A DNA stretch of 64,000 nucleotides, from NCBI RefSeq assembly GCF_010685995.1, contig NZ_JAAGWK010000010.1, positions 310,001-374,000 of the forward strand, in the 5' to 3' direction. Positions 1 to 8,239 of the stretch are shown here, in pieces. The translations under genes were made by a program, and so were the position numbers. The notes beneath the pieces were generated by a model that was not told the DNA's origin, made no database searches, and saw only the letters and a list, made by a program, of their open reading frames with translations. The stretch comes from Goekera deserti (GTDB lineage Bacteria; Actinomycetota; Actinomycetes; Mycobacteriales; Geodermatophilaceae). Numbering within the stretch: position 1 is the stretch's first letter; the number at the start of each line of letters is the position of its first letter.

Positions 1-333
1 CTCGGCGCCGTCGGGGTGGACCTGGCCGTCGACGACTTCGGCACCGGGTACTCCAGCTTCACCTACCTCAAGCAGTTCCCGGTCGACGAGCTGAAGATCG
101 ACCGCTCGTTCGTCGCCGGCCTCACCACCGGCGTGGGCGACCGGGCCATCGTGGCCAGCTGCGTCCACCTGGCCCATGCCATGGGGATGATCGCCGTCGC
201 CGAGGGCGTGGAGACCGCCGAGCAGCGCGATGCGCTGGTGGAGCTGGGCTGCGACCAGCTGCAGGGCTACCTGTTCGACCGGCCGCAGCCGGCCGACGTG
301 CTGTTCCCGCCGCTGCCGGTGGGCGTCGCCTGA
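1..333 (+). CDS. EAL-domain cyclic-di-GMP phosphodiesterase, C-terminal part
   Basis: The reading frame is open from the first base of the window, so the 5' end lies outside. The visible ~110 residues are the end of an EAL domain: the loop-6 signature DDFGTGYSS, then YLKQFPVDELKIDRSFV and the closing helix-strand elements QLQGYLFDRP. EAL domains hydrolyse cyclic di-GMP, controlling motility, adhesion or development. The catalytic EAL motif and any GGDEF, PAS or membrane part would be upstream and cannot be judged. The 3' end overlaps the convergent hydrolase gene by about 67 bases. Confidence 0.9.
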   Translation, partial: LGAVGVDLAVDDFGTGYSSFTYLKQFPVDELKIDRSFVAGLTTGVGDRAIVASCVHLAHAMGMIAVAEGVETAEQRDALVELGCDQLQGYLFDRPQPADVLFPPLPVGVA

Positions 334-1100
334 CCCGACCCGTCGGCGGCGCGCACCTCACCGACCAGCCGGGCCAGCGCGCCGGGTGCCGAGAACGGCA
401 CGCCGTGCGCCGCACCCGGCACGACCCGCAGCACCGCACCCGGCACCAGCGCGGCCAGCCGCTCGCACCACGCCTGCCCGCTCACCGGGTCCCGCGCGCC
501 GCGCACCACCGTGGTCGGCACCCGCATCCGGGCGGCCGGCACCTCGACCGGGTCGCGGAGCACCGCGGCCTGCACCCGCAGCATCCGCAGCGGCCCGGCA
601 CGCAGGTAGTCCAGGGCACCCACGGCCCACAGGCCCGGGTGCTCGCGCGGTACGTCGGCGACCAGCCGCAGCACCTGACGGGCCACCGTGGGCGCGGCCG
701 GGTCCCGGGTGGGGCCGACCAGCACCAGGGCCCGCACCCGGGCCGGCTGCCGAACGGCCACCTCGCAGCACACCTGCGCGCCCAGGGAGTGCCCGACCAG
801 CACCACGTCGTCCAGCCCGAGCGCGTCCAGCCAGGCGGTGAGCGCCGCGGCCAGCTCCGCGGCGGTGACCACCCGCCGCCCGCCGCGGGTGCGGCCACAG
901 CCCGGCAGGTCGGGGGCGAGCACACGACCCTGCCCGCACAGCCGGCGGAGCAGCCGCAGCATCGACCGGCTGGACATGCCCAGCCCGTGCACCAGCACCA
1001 CCGGCACCCCGCCCCGGCCGCGCTCCCGGTGGAAGAGCGACGCCGAGCGACCGGGCGCCCACTCCAGCGGTGTGCGGCGCGCACTGCCCGGCCACCGCAC
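267..1100 (-). CDS. alpha/beta hydrolase
   Basis: A 277-residue alpha/beta-hydrolase fold protein. The strand-3 motif VVLVHGLG (oxyanion region), the nucleophile elbow GHSLG, an acid region RGARDP and a late histidine (GAAHGVP) give the expected Ser-Asp-His order. The substrate cannot be predicted. The start is a GTG without an obvious ribosome binding site; no better start precedes the first core strand. The last ~20 residues are glycine/serine rich and overlap the end of the EAL gene, suggesting stop-codon drift rather than a conserved tail. Confidence 0.85.
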   Translation of the reverse strand: MRWPGSARRTPLEWAPGRSASLFHRERGRGGVPVVLVHGLGMSSRSMLRLLRRLCGQGRVLAPDLPGCGRTRGGRRVVTAAELAAALTAWLDALGLDDVVLVGHSLGAQVCCEVAVRQPARVRALVLVGPTRDPAAPTVARQVLRLVADVPREHPGLWAVGALDYLRAGPLRMLRVQAAVLRDPVEVPAARMRVPTTVVRGARDPVSGQAWCERLAALVPGAVLRVVPGAAHGVPFSAPGALARLVGEVRAADGSGQATPTGSGGNSTSAGCGRSNR

Positions 1101-1159
1101 CGGGTCACGGTAAGGGCAACTCGCTCGCCCCTGCTCCTCGGCGCTCCTACCCTGCGCGC

Positions 1160-1708
1160 ATGGCCGACGAGCCGATCACCTTCCGCCCGCTGCGCCGCAG
1201 CGACCTCCCGCTGCTGGCCGGCTGGCTCGCCGAGCCCCTGGTGCACCGGTGGTGGCACGACGAGCACGACCCGGCCACCCTGGAACGCGACTACGGGCCC
1301 TGCATCGACGGCGCCGAGCCCACCCAGGTGTTCCTCGCCGAGCAGGCCGGCCGACCGTTCGGGCTGATCCAGCGCTACGAGATCACCTCCTACCCCGAGG
1401 ACGCCGCCGAGCTCGACGCCGTGTACCCCGTGCCGCCCGGCGCCATCAGCGTGGACTACCTGATCGGCGAGCCGGCCGCGCGCGGACGCGGGCTCGGCGG
1501 CCGGATGGTCGCCGCGTTCGTGGAGCTGTGCTGGGCGGCCCACCCGCACGCGCAGGACGTCGTCGTGCCGGTGGCTGCGGGGAACGCCGCGTCGTGGCGC
1601 AGCCTGGAGGCGGCCGGTTTTGCGCGGGTCGCCGAGGGCGGGATGACCCCGGACAACCCGGTCGACCCACGCGACCACGTCGTCTACCGGCTGCGCCGCC
1701 CGGACTGA
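1160..1708 (+). CDS. GNAT acetyltransferase, AAC(6')-like
   Basis: A 182-residue GCN5-related N-acetyltransferase. The acetyl-CoA loop is visible as GRGLGGRMV, preceded by the strand AISVDYLIG and followed by NAASWRSLEAAGF. The N-terminal pattern with WLAEP and HRWWHDE, and the middle segment GLIQRYEI, resemble the aminoglycoside 6'-N-acetyltransferase and siderophore-lysine acyltransferase branch; substrate is unproven. Start chosen at the ATG preceded by TACCCT six bases upstream, which looks like a -10 box of a leaderless transcript. A longer in-frame start at 1070 would add an unconserved leader. Confidence 0.85.
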   Translation: MADEPITFRPLRRSDLPLLAGWLAEPLVHRWWHDEHDPATLERDYGPCIDGAEPTQVFLAEQAGRPFGLIQRYEITSYPEDAAELDAVYPVPPGAISVDYLIGEPAARGRGLGGRMVAAFVELCWAAHPHAQDVVVPVAAGNAASWRSLEAAGFARVAEGGMTPDNPVDPRDHVVYRLRRPD

Positions 1709-1723
1709 CCTACCGTGGGCCGC

Positions 1724-3220
1724 ATGTCCCGGGTCGTCGTCATCGGGTCGGGGCTGGGCGGGCTCGCCGCCGCGGCCCGGCTGGCCGCCGGCGGGCACCA
1801 GGTCACCGTGCTGGAGCAGGCACCCCAGGTGGGCGGCAAGCTCGGCTGGTACGCCCGCGACGGGCACGGCTTCGACACCGGCCCCAGCCTGGTCACGCTG
1901 CCCCAGGTGCTGCGCGACCTGTTCACCGCCACCGGCGCACCGCTGGAGAGCGAGCTGGACCTGCTCCGGCTGGACCCGGCCACCGGCTACCGGTTCGCCG
2001 ACGGCACCCGGCTGCAGCTGCCCGGCGACCCGGCCGGCATCCCGGCCGCCCTGGACGACGCCCTCGGCGCCGGCGCCGGCACGCAGTGGACGGCGTTCCT
2101 GGACCGCGCCGAGCGGATGTGGCAGGCCACCGAGCAGCCGTTCCTGCGCTCCCCGCTGGCCGGCGCGGCGACCCTGGCCCGGCTGGCCCGCAGCACCGGC
2201 GACGTCGCCACGATCGCGCCCTGGCGGTCGCTGCGCGGGCTCGGCTCCGGGTACCTGCAGCACCCGCACCTGCGCACCCTGCTGGACCGCTACGCCACCT
2301 ACTCCGGCTCCGACCCGCGGCGCGCCCCGGCGGCGCTGGCCACCGTGCCCTACGTGGAGCAGGCGTTCGGCTCCTGGTACGTGCGCGGCGGGCTGCGCCG
2401 GGTGGCCGAGGCGGTGGCCCGGCGGGCGGCCGACCGGGGTGCCGAGCTGCGCACGTCGGCGCCGGTCGCCCGGGTGCTCACCGAAGGCGGTCGTGCCCGG
2501 GGCGTGCAGCTCGCCGGTGGCGAGCGGATCGCTGCCGACGTCGTGGTGTCGAACGCGGACGCCGAGGCGCTGTACGCCGGGCTGCTGCCGGCCGGCGCCC
2601 CCGTCCGGGCGGCGCGGGCGCAGCTGGCCCGGACCACCCCGTCGTTCTCCGGCTTCGTGCTGCTGCTGGCGCTGCAGGGCCGCACGCCCGGGCTGGCGCA
2701 CCACACGGTGCTGTTCCCGCAGGACTACGACGCCGAGTTCGACGCGCTGTTCGGCCGCGGCGGCCCGCCCCGGCCGGTCGCCGACCCGACCGTCTACGTG
2801 AGCGCCCCCGACGACCCCGCCACCCGCCCGGACGACGACAGCGAGTCCTGGTTCGTGCTGGTCAACGCACCGCGGCACGAGCCGGGGCGGGGCGTGGACT
2901 GGGACACCCCGGGGCTCGCCGACTCCTACGCCGACCGGGTGCTCGCGGTGCTGGCCGAGCGCGGGCTGGACGTGCGGTCGCGGGTGCGCTGGCGGGTGGT
3001 GCGCACCCCGGCCGACCTGGCCCGGGACACCCGCAGCGTCGGCGGGTCGATCTACGGCACGTCCAGCAACGGTGCGCGGGCGGCGTTCCTGCGGCCGGCC
3101 AACGCCTCACCGCTGCCCGGGCTCTACCTGGTCGGCGGGTCCGCGCACCCCGGTGGCGGGCTGCCGCTGGTGCTGCTGTCCGCCGAGATCGTCACCGGTC
3201 TGGTCGGCCCGGCCCGGTAG
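1724..3220 (+). CDS. phytoene desaturase (CrtI)-family FAD oxidoreductase
   Basis: A 498-residue flavoprotein. It starts directly with the Rossmann dinucleotide motif VVVIGSGLGGLAAA, followed by the E ending strand 2 (VLEQAPQVGGK) and the CrtI-like segment GFDTGPSLVTLP. The C-terminus has the family's GGSAHPGGGLPLVLLSAE signature that closes the FAD site. The family includes carotenoid desaturases and related isoprenoid or retinol dehydrogenases. With no crtB, crtE or crtY nearby, a role in carotenoids is inference. A TACCGT box seven bases before the ATG suggests a leaderless transcript; only a few bases separate it from the acetyltransferase. Confidence 0.85.
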   Translation: MSRVVVIGSGLGGLAAAARLAAGGHQVTVLEQAPQVGGKLGWYARDGHGFDTGPSLVTLPQVLRDLFTATGAPLESELDLLRLDPATGYRFADGTRLQLPGDPAGIPAALDDALGAGAGTQWTAFLDRAERMWQATEQPFLRSPLAGAATLARLARSTGDVATIAPWRSLRGLGSGYLQHPHLRTLLDRYATYSGSDPRRAPAALATVPYVEQAFGSWYVRGGLRRVAEAVARRAADRGAELRTSAPVARVLTEGGRARGVQLAGGERIAADVVVSNADAEALYAGLLPAGAPVRAARAQLARTTPSFSGFVLLLALQGRTPGLAHHTVLFPQDYDAEFDALFGRGGPPRPVADPTVYVSAPDDPATRPDDDSESWFVLVNAPRHEPGRGVDWDTPGLADSYADRVLAVLAERGLDVRSRVRWRVVRTPADLARDTRSVGGSIYGTSSNGARAAFLRPANASPLPGLYLVGGSAHPGGGLPLVLLSAEIVTGLVGPAR

Positions 3221-3294
3221 GGCGCGTCAGCCAAGAGCGGCGGCCGGGCCGCGACCACGTTCACGGTCGCCACCCGGCCCGTCCACCCGATCGG

Positions 3295-3471
3295 CTACTG
3301 GTCGCCGATCTTGCCGTCGAGCAGGTCCCGGCCCTTGTCGATCTGGGCGTCGTGCGTGCCACCGGTCCGCTGGTCGGCGAAGTCGCCGGCCTTCTCCAGG
3401 CCCTGGTCGCTGACCGTCTCGCCCTTGTCGCTGTTCAGGAAGTCCTTCGCCTTGTCGGCCAGTCCGGCCAT
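3295..3471 (-). CDS. MT0933-like small antitoxin-family protein
   Basis: A 58-residue highly charged protein beginning MAGLADKAKDFL and containing LEKAGDFADQRTGG, ending KIGDQ. The pattern (amphipathic helix, KAGDF.D..TGG, then a second lysine/aspartate helix) matches the actinobacterial Rv0909/MT0933-like antitoxin family, which also resembles small stress proteins. No partner SRPBCC-type toxin lies beside it, so toxin neutralisation is doubtful. Start supported by GTGAGGAGC eight bases upstream of the ATG. It stands alone between a convergent oxidoreductase gene and the M17 gene. Confidence 0.75.
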   Translation of the reverse strand: MAGLADKAKDFLNSDKGETVSDQGLEKAGDFADQRTGGTHDAQIDKGRDLLDGKIGDQ

Positions 3472-3551
3472 GGGGTGCTCCTCACGTCAGCATCGCGCCG
3501 GGTGACGCGACGTCCCTGCGACCGTGCCCCCGATGCACCGGTCTCAACCGG

Positions 3552-5051
3552 TCAGGCGACGGCCACCTCGGCGTCGGTCGGCGCGCCGGCCTCCAGCCAG
3601 CGCAGCAGCGTGCGGGTGGCGAACCCGCTGCCGCCCTTGACCACCTCCGCGTCGTCGGCGGCGGCGCGAGCGGGTCCGGCGACGTCCAGGTGCGCCCACG
3701 GCAGGTCACCGGCGAACGGCTGCAGGAACAGCGCCGCGGTCGTGGCGCCGGGGTCGCCCGGGGCGTTGTTCGCGTCGGCGACGTCGGAGTGCAGCTGCGC
3801 CCGCAGGTGCCCGACGTGCTCCTCGGTCAGCGGCATCCGCCACAGGCGCTCACCGGTGTGGGAGGCCGCGGCCTGCAGCGCACCGGCCAGCCCGTCGGTG
3901 CCGGCGTACAGGCCCGCGGTGCGGGAGCCGAGCGCGGTGGACACCGCCCGGGTCAGCGTCCCGACGTCGACCAGCACCGAGGCGCCCAGCTCCAGTCGCG
4001 CCCAGGCCAGTGCGTCGGCGAGCAGCAGCCGACCCTCGGCGTCGGTGCGGCGCACCTCGGTGGTGCGCCCGCCGACGTGCCGGACGACGTCGCCCGGCCG
4101 GTAGCCGCCGGCGCCGACGTGGTTCTCCACCAGCGGGACGACGGCGGTGACCCGCACCGGCAACCGCAGCCGGGACGCGGCGTCCACCGCGGCGAGCACG
4201 GCGGCTGCCCCGGCCACGTCGGTGTGCGCGTGCCGCATCACGGCGGTGGTCGCGATCGAGATGCCGCCGGTGTCGAAGGTGGTGCCCGCACCGACCAGGA
4301 CCGGGTGCCCGGCGCCTGCGCCCGGCGGGTCGTAGCGGGCGACGACCACGCACGGCGGCGAGGCGGAGGCGCCGCCCACGGCCAGCACGCCGCCGAAGCC
4401 GCCGGCGGCCAGGTCACCGGCGCCCAGCACGGTGACCTGCACGTGCTCGGCGGTGAGCCGCTCGTGCACCCGCTCGGCCACCCAGCCGGGGTCCTTGGTG
4501 CTGCCGGGCGTGTTGACCAGGTCCCGGGCCCAGGCCACCGACCCGGCGGTAACCCGGCCGGCCTGCGCGGCGGCGACGACCTGCGGCTCGCCGGCGCAGG
4601 CGGTGACGACCAGCACCTCGGCGAGGCGGGGTGGGTGCGGGGTGGAGGTGTGCCGGAACCGGTACCCGGCCAGCAGCGCGGCCTCGACGACGGCGCGCAC
4701 CCCGTCGGCACCCGCCCGGGAGTCCACCGGCAGCACGAGCCGGCGCGCGCCGTGCTCGGCGAGGGTCTGCCCGCGCCGCACGGCGACCCCGGTGGCGCTG
4801 CGCAGGTGCGGCAGCGTCGCGTCGCCGACGCCGACGGCCACCAGCGACCGTGGCCGGCGCCCGGGCACCGGCACGTTGGTGATCCCGCCCGGCTTGCCGC
4901 CGTTGCCGGTGTCGGCCAGCGCGCCGGCCAGGAACCCGGCGTCGACCGGCCCGTGGGCGGCGAACCAGGTGGGCAGGGCACCGGCGGCGCCCACCGGCAC
5001 GGCCAGGACGTCGTCCTCGGCGAACTCCGGCAGGTCGGTGCGCAAGTGCAC
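3552..5051 (-). CDS. M17 leucyl aminopeptidase family protein, active-site lysines replaced
   Basis: A 499-residue M17 (PepA) family protein of normal length with an N-terminal macro-like domain and a C-terminal peptidase domain. The C-terminal core aligns well: FDTGGISI, YRPGDVV, TDAEGRLLLADAL and AHLDVAGPA. Metal-binding Asp260, Asp278, Asp337 and Glu339 and the arginine 341 are kept. The two family lysines, one a metal ligand in VGKG and one catalytic in SIKP, are Ala255 and Ala267 here. It may be a pseudo-enzyme, a scaffold, or have altered chemistry. Start is a GTG without a clear ribosome binding site; no ATG, GTG or TTG exists further upstream in frame. Confidence 0.85.
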   Translation of the reverse strand: MHLRTDLPEFAEDDVLAVPVGAAGALPTWFAAHGPVDAGFLAGALADTGNGGKPGGITNVPVPGRRPRSLVAVGVGDATLPHLRSATGVAVRRGQTLAEHGARRLVLPVDSRAGADGVRAVVEAALLAGYRFRHTSTPHPPRLAEVLVVTACAGEPQVVAAAQAGRVTAGSVAWARDLVNTPGSTKDPGWVAERVHERLTAEHVQVTVLGAGDLAAGGFGGVLAVGGASASPPCVVVARYDPPGAGAGHPVLVGAGTTFDTGGISIATTAVMRHAHTDVAGAAAVLAAVDAASRLRLPVRVTAVVPLVENHVGAGGYRPGDVVRHVGGRTTEVRRTDAEGRLLLADALAWARLELGASVLVDVGTLTRAVSTALGSRTAGLYAGTDGLAGALQAAASHTGERLWRMPLTEEHVGHLRAQLHSDVADANNAPGDPGATTAALFLQPFAGDLPWAHLDVAGPARAAADDAEVVKGGSGFATRTLLRWLEAGAPTDAEVAVA

Positions 5052-5149
5052 CTGCGGGAACGGCGCGGCCCCGGCCGCCGGCGTGGTGCCGGTGGTCGGG
5101 GCCGTGTCGTCTGCCGCGGGGCTGCCCGGGGGCAGGCTCGCGGCGGCGC

Positions 5150-5317
5150 TCAGCTCGTCGCGCCCTTCAAGGCCTCGGAGAGGGCTGCTGCCTCGTCGGG
5201 CGAGAGCTCGACCACCAGCCGCCCGCCACCTTCGAGAGGGACGCGCATGACCAGGCCGCGGCCCTCCTTGGTGACCTCGAGGGGACCTTCACCCGTGCGC
5301 GGCTTCATGGCCGCCAT
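5150..5317 (-). CDS. DUF3117 family protein
   Basis: A 55-residue protein starting MAAMKPRTGEGPLEVTKEGR and ending in the acidic helix SPDEAAALSEAL. This is the DUF3117 family, conserved and nearly invariant across actinobacteria (Rv1211 in M. tuberculosis); function unknown. A strong ribosome binding site (GGAGG) lies eight bases before the ATG. It sits downstream of tag, the same pairing as Rv1210 (tagA)-Rv1211, which supports the assignment. Confidence 0.9.
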   Translation of the reverse strand: MAAMKPRTGEGPLEVTKEGRGLVMRVPLEGGGRLVVELSPDEAAALSEALKGATS

Positions 5318-5457
5318 GCGTGCCTCCTTCACCGGCCACCCGCGAACCGGTGCGGCCGCGGTGTGGCGTTGGTCGTGCAATTGCCTCAGCTGTACGCCCC
5401 ATTCTCCCGCATGCCCCGGCAACGACCAACCGGGGGCCCGAGCGGGTGACCCCGTGC

Positions 5458-6039
5458 TCACCTGGACGGGTGGTCGGCACCGCCGGCGCGCCAGCAGCCG
5501 GCCACGTGGTCGTCGACCATCCCGGTGGCCTGCATCAGCGCGTACGCCGTGGTCGGGCCCACGAAGCGCAGACCGCGGCGGCGGAGCTCGGTGGCCATGG
5601 CGGTCGACTCGGGCGTGATGGCCGGGACCTCGGCGAGCGTGCCGGGCCGGGAGCGCGGACCCGCGGGGGCGAAGGACCACAGCAGCTCGTCCAGACCGAC
5701 GTCCAGCTGCTGCACCACGCGCGCGTTGGCGATCGCGGCCAGCACCTTGGCCCGGTTGCGCACGATCCCGGCGTCGGCCATCAACCGCTCGACGTCCGCG
5801 TCGTCGAAGGCCGCCACCGCGTCCACCCGGAAGCCGGCGAAGGCGGCCCGGAAGGCGGGGCGCTTGCGCAGGATCGTGATCCAGCTCAGCCCGCTCTGGA
5901 ACGCCTCCAGGCACAGCCGCTCGAACAGCGCGTCGTCCCCGTGCACCGGCACGCCCCACTCCTCGTCGTGGTAGCGCACGTACTCGGGCGCGCTGGTCGC
6001 CCAGCCGCAGCGGGGCAGGTCGTCGGCGGGGCGCTCCAT
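5458..6039 (-). CDS. tag: DNA-3-methyladenine glycosylase I
   Basis: A 193-residue Tag-family base-excision enzyme removing 3-methyladenine from alkylated DNA. Family hallmarks are RCGWA near the N-terminus (zinc-binding cysteine), YHDEEWGVP, the LSWITILRKR helix-hairpin-helix region, and FVGPTTAYALMQATGMVDDH with late metal-binding histidine. The ATG at 6039 is preferred over an upstream GTG because the family starts just before RCGWA. A TAGCTT box eight bases upstream suggests leaderless expression from a promoter shared with the divergent epimerase gene. Confidence 0.93.
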   Translation of the reverse strand: MERPADDLPRCGWATSAPEYVRYHDEEWGVPVHGDDALFERLCLEAFQSGLSWITILRKRPAFRAAFAGFRVDAVAAFDDADVERLMADAGIVRNRAKVLAAIANARVVQQLDVGLDELLWSFAPAGPRSRPGTLAEVPAITPESTAMATELRRRGLRFVGPTTAYALMQATGMVDDHVAGCWRAGGADHPSR

Positions 6040-6065
6040 GGGGCGTGAAGCTAGCGTCTGCACCC

Positions 6066-7124
6066 GTGAGGGTCCTGATCACCGGAGGAGCGGGCTTCAT
6101 CGGCTCGCACGTCGTCGCCGCCTGCCGCGAGGCCGGGCACGAGGTGCGGGTGCTCGACGCGCTGCTGCCCGCCGTGCACCCGCCCTACCCCGACGGCCCG
6201 CCCGGCACCGAGGGCGTCGACGTCGTCGTCGGCGACGTCCGCGACGCCGACACCGTCGAGCGCTGCCTCGACGGCGTGGACGCCGTCTGCCACCAGGCGG
6301 CGATGGTCGGCCTGGGCATCGACGTGCAGGACATGCCCAGCTACGCCGGCATCAACGACCTGGGGACGGCGGTGCTGCTGGCCGGCATGGCCCGGGCGCA
6401 GGTGTCCCGGCTGGTGCTGGCCAGCTCGATGGTGGTCTACGGCGAGGGCCGCTACGAGTGCCCGGAGCACGGCGTCGTGCCCGCCGCCCCGCGCCGCCGC
6501 GCGGACCTGGACGCCGGCCGCTTCGAGCCGCCGTGCCCGGTGTGCGGCGCACCGCTGGCCTGGGGCGAGGTCGGCGAGGACACCCCGCTGGACCCGCGCA
6601 ACACCTATGCCGCGACCAAGCTGGCCCAGGAGCACCTGTCGGCCGCGTGGGCCCGGTCCACCGGCGGCGGCGCGGTGGCGCTGCGCTACCACAACGTCTA
6701 CGGCCCGCACATGCCCCGGGACACCTTCTACGCCGGGGTGGCCTCGATCTTCCGCAGCGCGCTGGAGGCCGGCCGGGCGCCGTCGGTGTACGAGGACGGC
6801 GGCCAGATGCGCGACTTCGTGCACGCCACCGACGTCGCCCGGGCCAACCTGCTGGCACTGGAGGCCGACCCGCCGGACGCCGCGCTGCGCGCCTACAACA
6901 TCGCCTCCGGCGTGCCGCACACCGTCGGCGACATGGCCCGGGCGCTGGCCGACGCCTTCGGCGGCCCCGACCCGCAGGTCACCGGCGAGTACCGGATCGG
7001 CGACGTGCGACACGTCGTCGCCTCCCCCGCCCGGGCCGGGACCGAGCTGGGCCACACCGCGCAGGTCGCCTTCGCCGACGGCATGCGCGAGTTCGCCACC
7101 GCCCCCCTGCGCCCGGCCCCCTGA
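6066..7124 (+). CDS. NAD-dependent nucleotide-sugar epimerase/dehydratase with CPxC insert
   Basis: A 352-residue extended short-chain dehydrogenase/reductase. It opens with VRVLITGGAGFIGSH (NAD-binding TGGAGFIGS) and has the catalytic YAATK motif. Between strand 5 and the YxxxK motif is an insert with YECPEHG and PPCPVCGAPL, cysteines that look like a zinc-binding hairpin; this insert is known from dTDP-L-rhamnose 4-epimerase-like enzymes. It likely changes the sugar of an NDP-sugar. GTG start chosen because the first strand begins there. Relatives are often found with GT2, DUF2064 and molybdopterin oxidoreductase genes such as those at 10.7-13.3 kb. Confidence 0.85.
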   Translation: MRVLITGGAGFIGSHVVAACREAGHEVRVLDALLPAVHPPYPDGPPGTEGVDVVVGDVRDADTVERCLDGVDAVCHQAAMVGLGIDVQDMPSYAGINDLGTAVLLAGMARAQVSRLVLASSMVVYGEGRYECPEHGVVPAAPRRRADLDAGRFEPPCPVCGAPLAWGEVGEDTPLDPRNTYAATKLAQEHLSAAWARSTGGGAVALRYHNVYGPHMPRDTFYAGVASIFRSALEAGRAPSVYEDGGQMRDFVHATDVARANLLALEADPPDAALRAYNIASGVPHTVGDMARALADAFGGPDPQVTGEYRIGDVRHVVASPARAGTELGHTAQVAFADGMREFATAPLRPAP

Positions 7125-7140
7125 CAGGGCAGCAGCGCCC

Positions 7141-8199
7141 TCAGGCCTCGGGGACGCCGAAGTCGGGGGTGCCGTCGGCAGTCCAGCGCAGCTGCTGGAC
7201 CCGGGTGTTGCGGTTGGGGTCGAACAGCGGGTCGCCGTCGATCTGCTCGTAGTCCCGGGAGTGGTAGACGAACAGGTCGCTGCCGTCCTCGGCGACGGTG
7301 AAGCTGTTGTGCCCGGGCCCGTACTGGCTGGTGGCCGGGTTGGACCGGAACACCGGCTGGTCGGACTTCGTCCAGCTGCCCGGGTCGAGCAGGTCGGCGT
7401 CGGCCGGGGCGGTGAGCAGGCCCATGCAGTAGTTGGCGTCGGTGGCGCTGGCGGAGAACGAGCAGAACACCCGGTCGCCGCGGACGATCACCGCCGGGCC
7501 CTCGTTCACCCGGAAGCCGATCGTCTCCCACTCGCGGCTGGGCACCGCGATCCGCGCCTGCTCGCCGGTCAGCGTGGCCGGACCGGACATCGCGGAGATG
7601 TAGAGGTTGGTGCCCGGCCCGACGGCGTCCTCCTGCTGGGCCCACACCAGGTAGCGGGTGCCGCGGTGGGTGAACGTCGTCGCGTCCAGGGAGAAGCTGT
7701 CCCACGCGGTCTCGATCTGCCCGAGCACGCTCCACCCGGCGGTGAGCGGGTCGGGCCCGTCGGCGACCAGCACGTAGGGCCGGATGTGGAACTCGTCGTC
7801 GGCGTCCCCGGCGGCGAAGTACACGTGCCACACGCCGTCGACCAGGTGCAGCTCGGGCGCCCAGATGTAGCCGCCCATCTGCCCGGTGCCGGGCCGGGTC
7901 CACAGCGTGCGCTCCTCCGCCGTCCGCAGACCCTCGACGGTGTCCGCGCCGCGCAGCACGATGCGGTCGTACTCCGGCACCGAGGCGGTGAACAGGTACC
8001 GGCCGTCCTCGGCCCGGACGACGAACGGGTCCGCCCGCTGCCGGATCAGCGGCTCGGCCGGGTCGTAGCCGTCGTCGCCGTCCGAGCCGGTGGTCAGCGC
8101 CACCGTCGACGCCACCGCCGCGGCACCCAGCAGCGCACCGGCACCGATCAGCACCGCACGCCTCGACACACCTCGACCTGACCGCCCACCGTCGTCCAC
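7141..8199 (-). CDS. secreted glycoside hydrolase family 43 protein
   Basis: About 352 residues. The N-terminus has a twin-arginine-like signal (VSRRAVLIGAGALLG) followed by a hydrophobic stretch, so export by Tat is likely. The mature part is a five-bladed propeller of the GH43 type: RADPFVV with the candidate base aspartate, YIWAPELH, and NEGPAV with the candidate acid glutamate, plus YGPGHNSF. GH43 enzymes act on arabinan or xylan side chains. Start chosen at the GTG at 8199 because GGGAG lies five bases before it; a GTG at 8235 is an alternative. Confidence 0.8.
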   Translation of the reverse strand: MDDGGRSGRGVSRRAVLIGAGALLGAAAVASTVALTTGSDGDDGYDPAEPLIRQRADPFVVRAEDGRYLFTASVPEYDRIVLRGADTVEGLRTAEERTLWTRPGTGQMGGYIWAPELHLVDGVWHVYFAAGDADDEFHIRPYVLVADGPDPLTAGWSVLGQIETAWDSFSLDATTFTHRGTRYLVWAQQEDAVGPGTNLYISAMSGPATLTGEQARIAVPSREWETIGFRVNEGPAVIVRGDRVFCSFSASATDANYCMGLLTAPADADLLDPGSWTKSDQPVFRSNPATSQYGPGHNSFTVAEDGSDLFVYHSRDYEQIDGDPLFDPNRNTRVQQLRWTADGTPDFGVPEA

Positions 8200-8239
8200 A
8201 CCGTCTCCCCGCACCGGGTGCGACCCACGTCGCACTCCC

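Noticed and set aside
482-2878. Very long minus-strand frame opposite the GNAT and CrtI-like genes
   Set aside because: Composition (Arg, Gly, His, Val shadow pattern) and lack of any motif mark it as an antisense shadow in GC-rich DNA.
1249-4104. 951-codon plus-strand frame
   Set aside because: Runs over three real genes on both strands; Arg/Ala/Pro-dominated and without domains.
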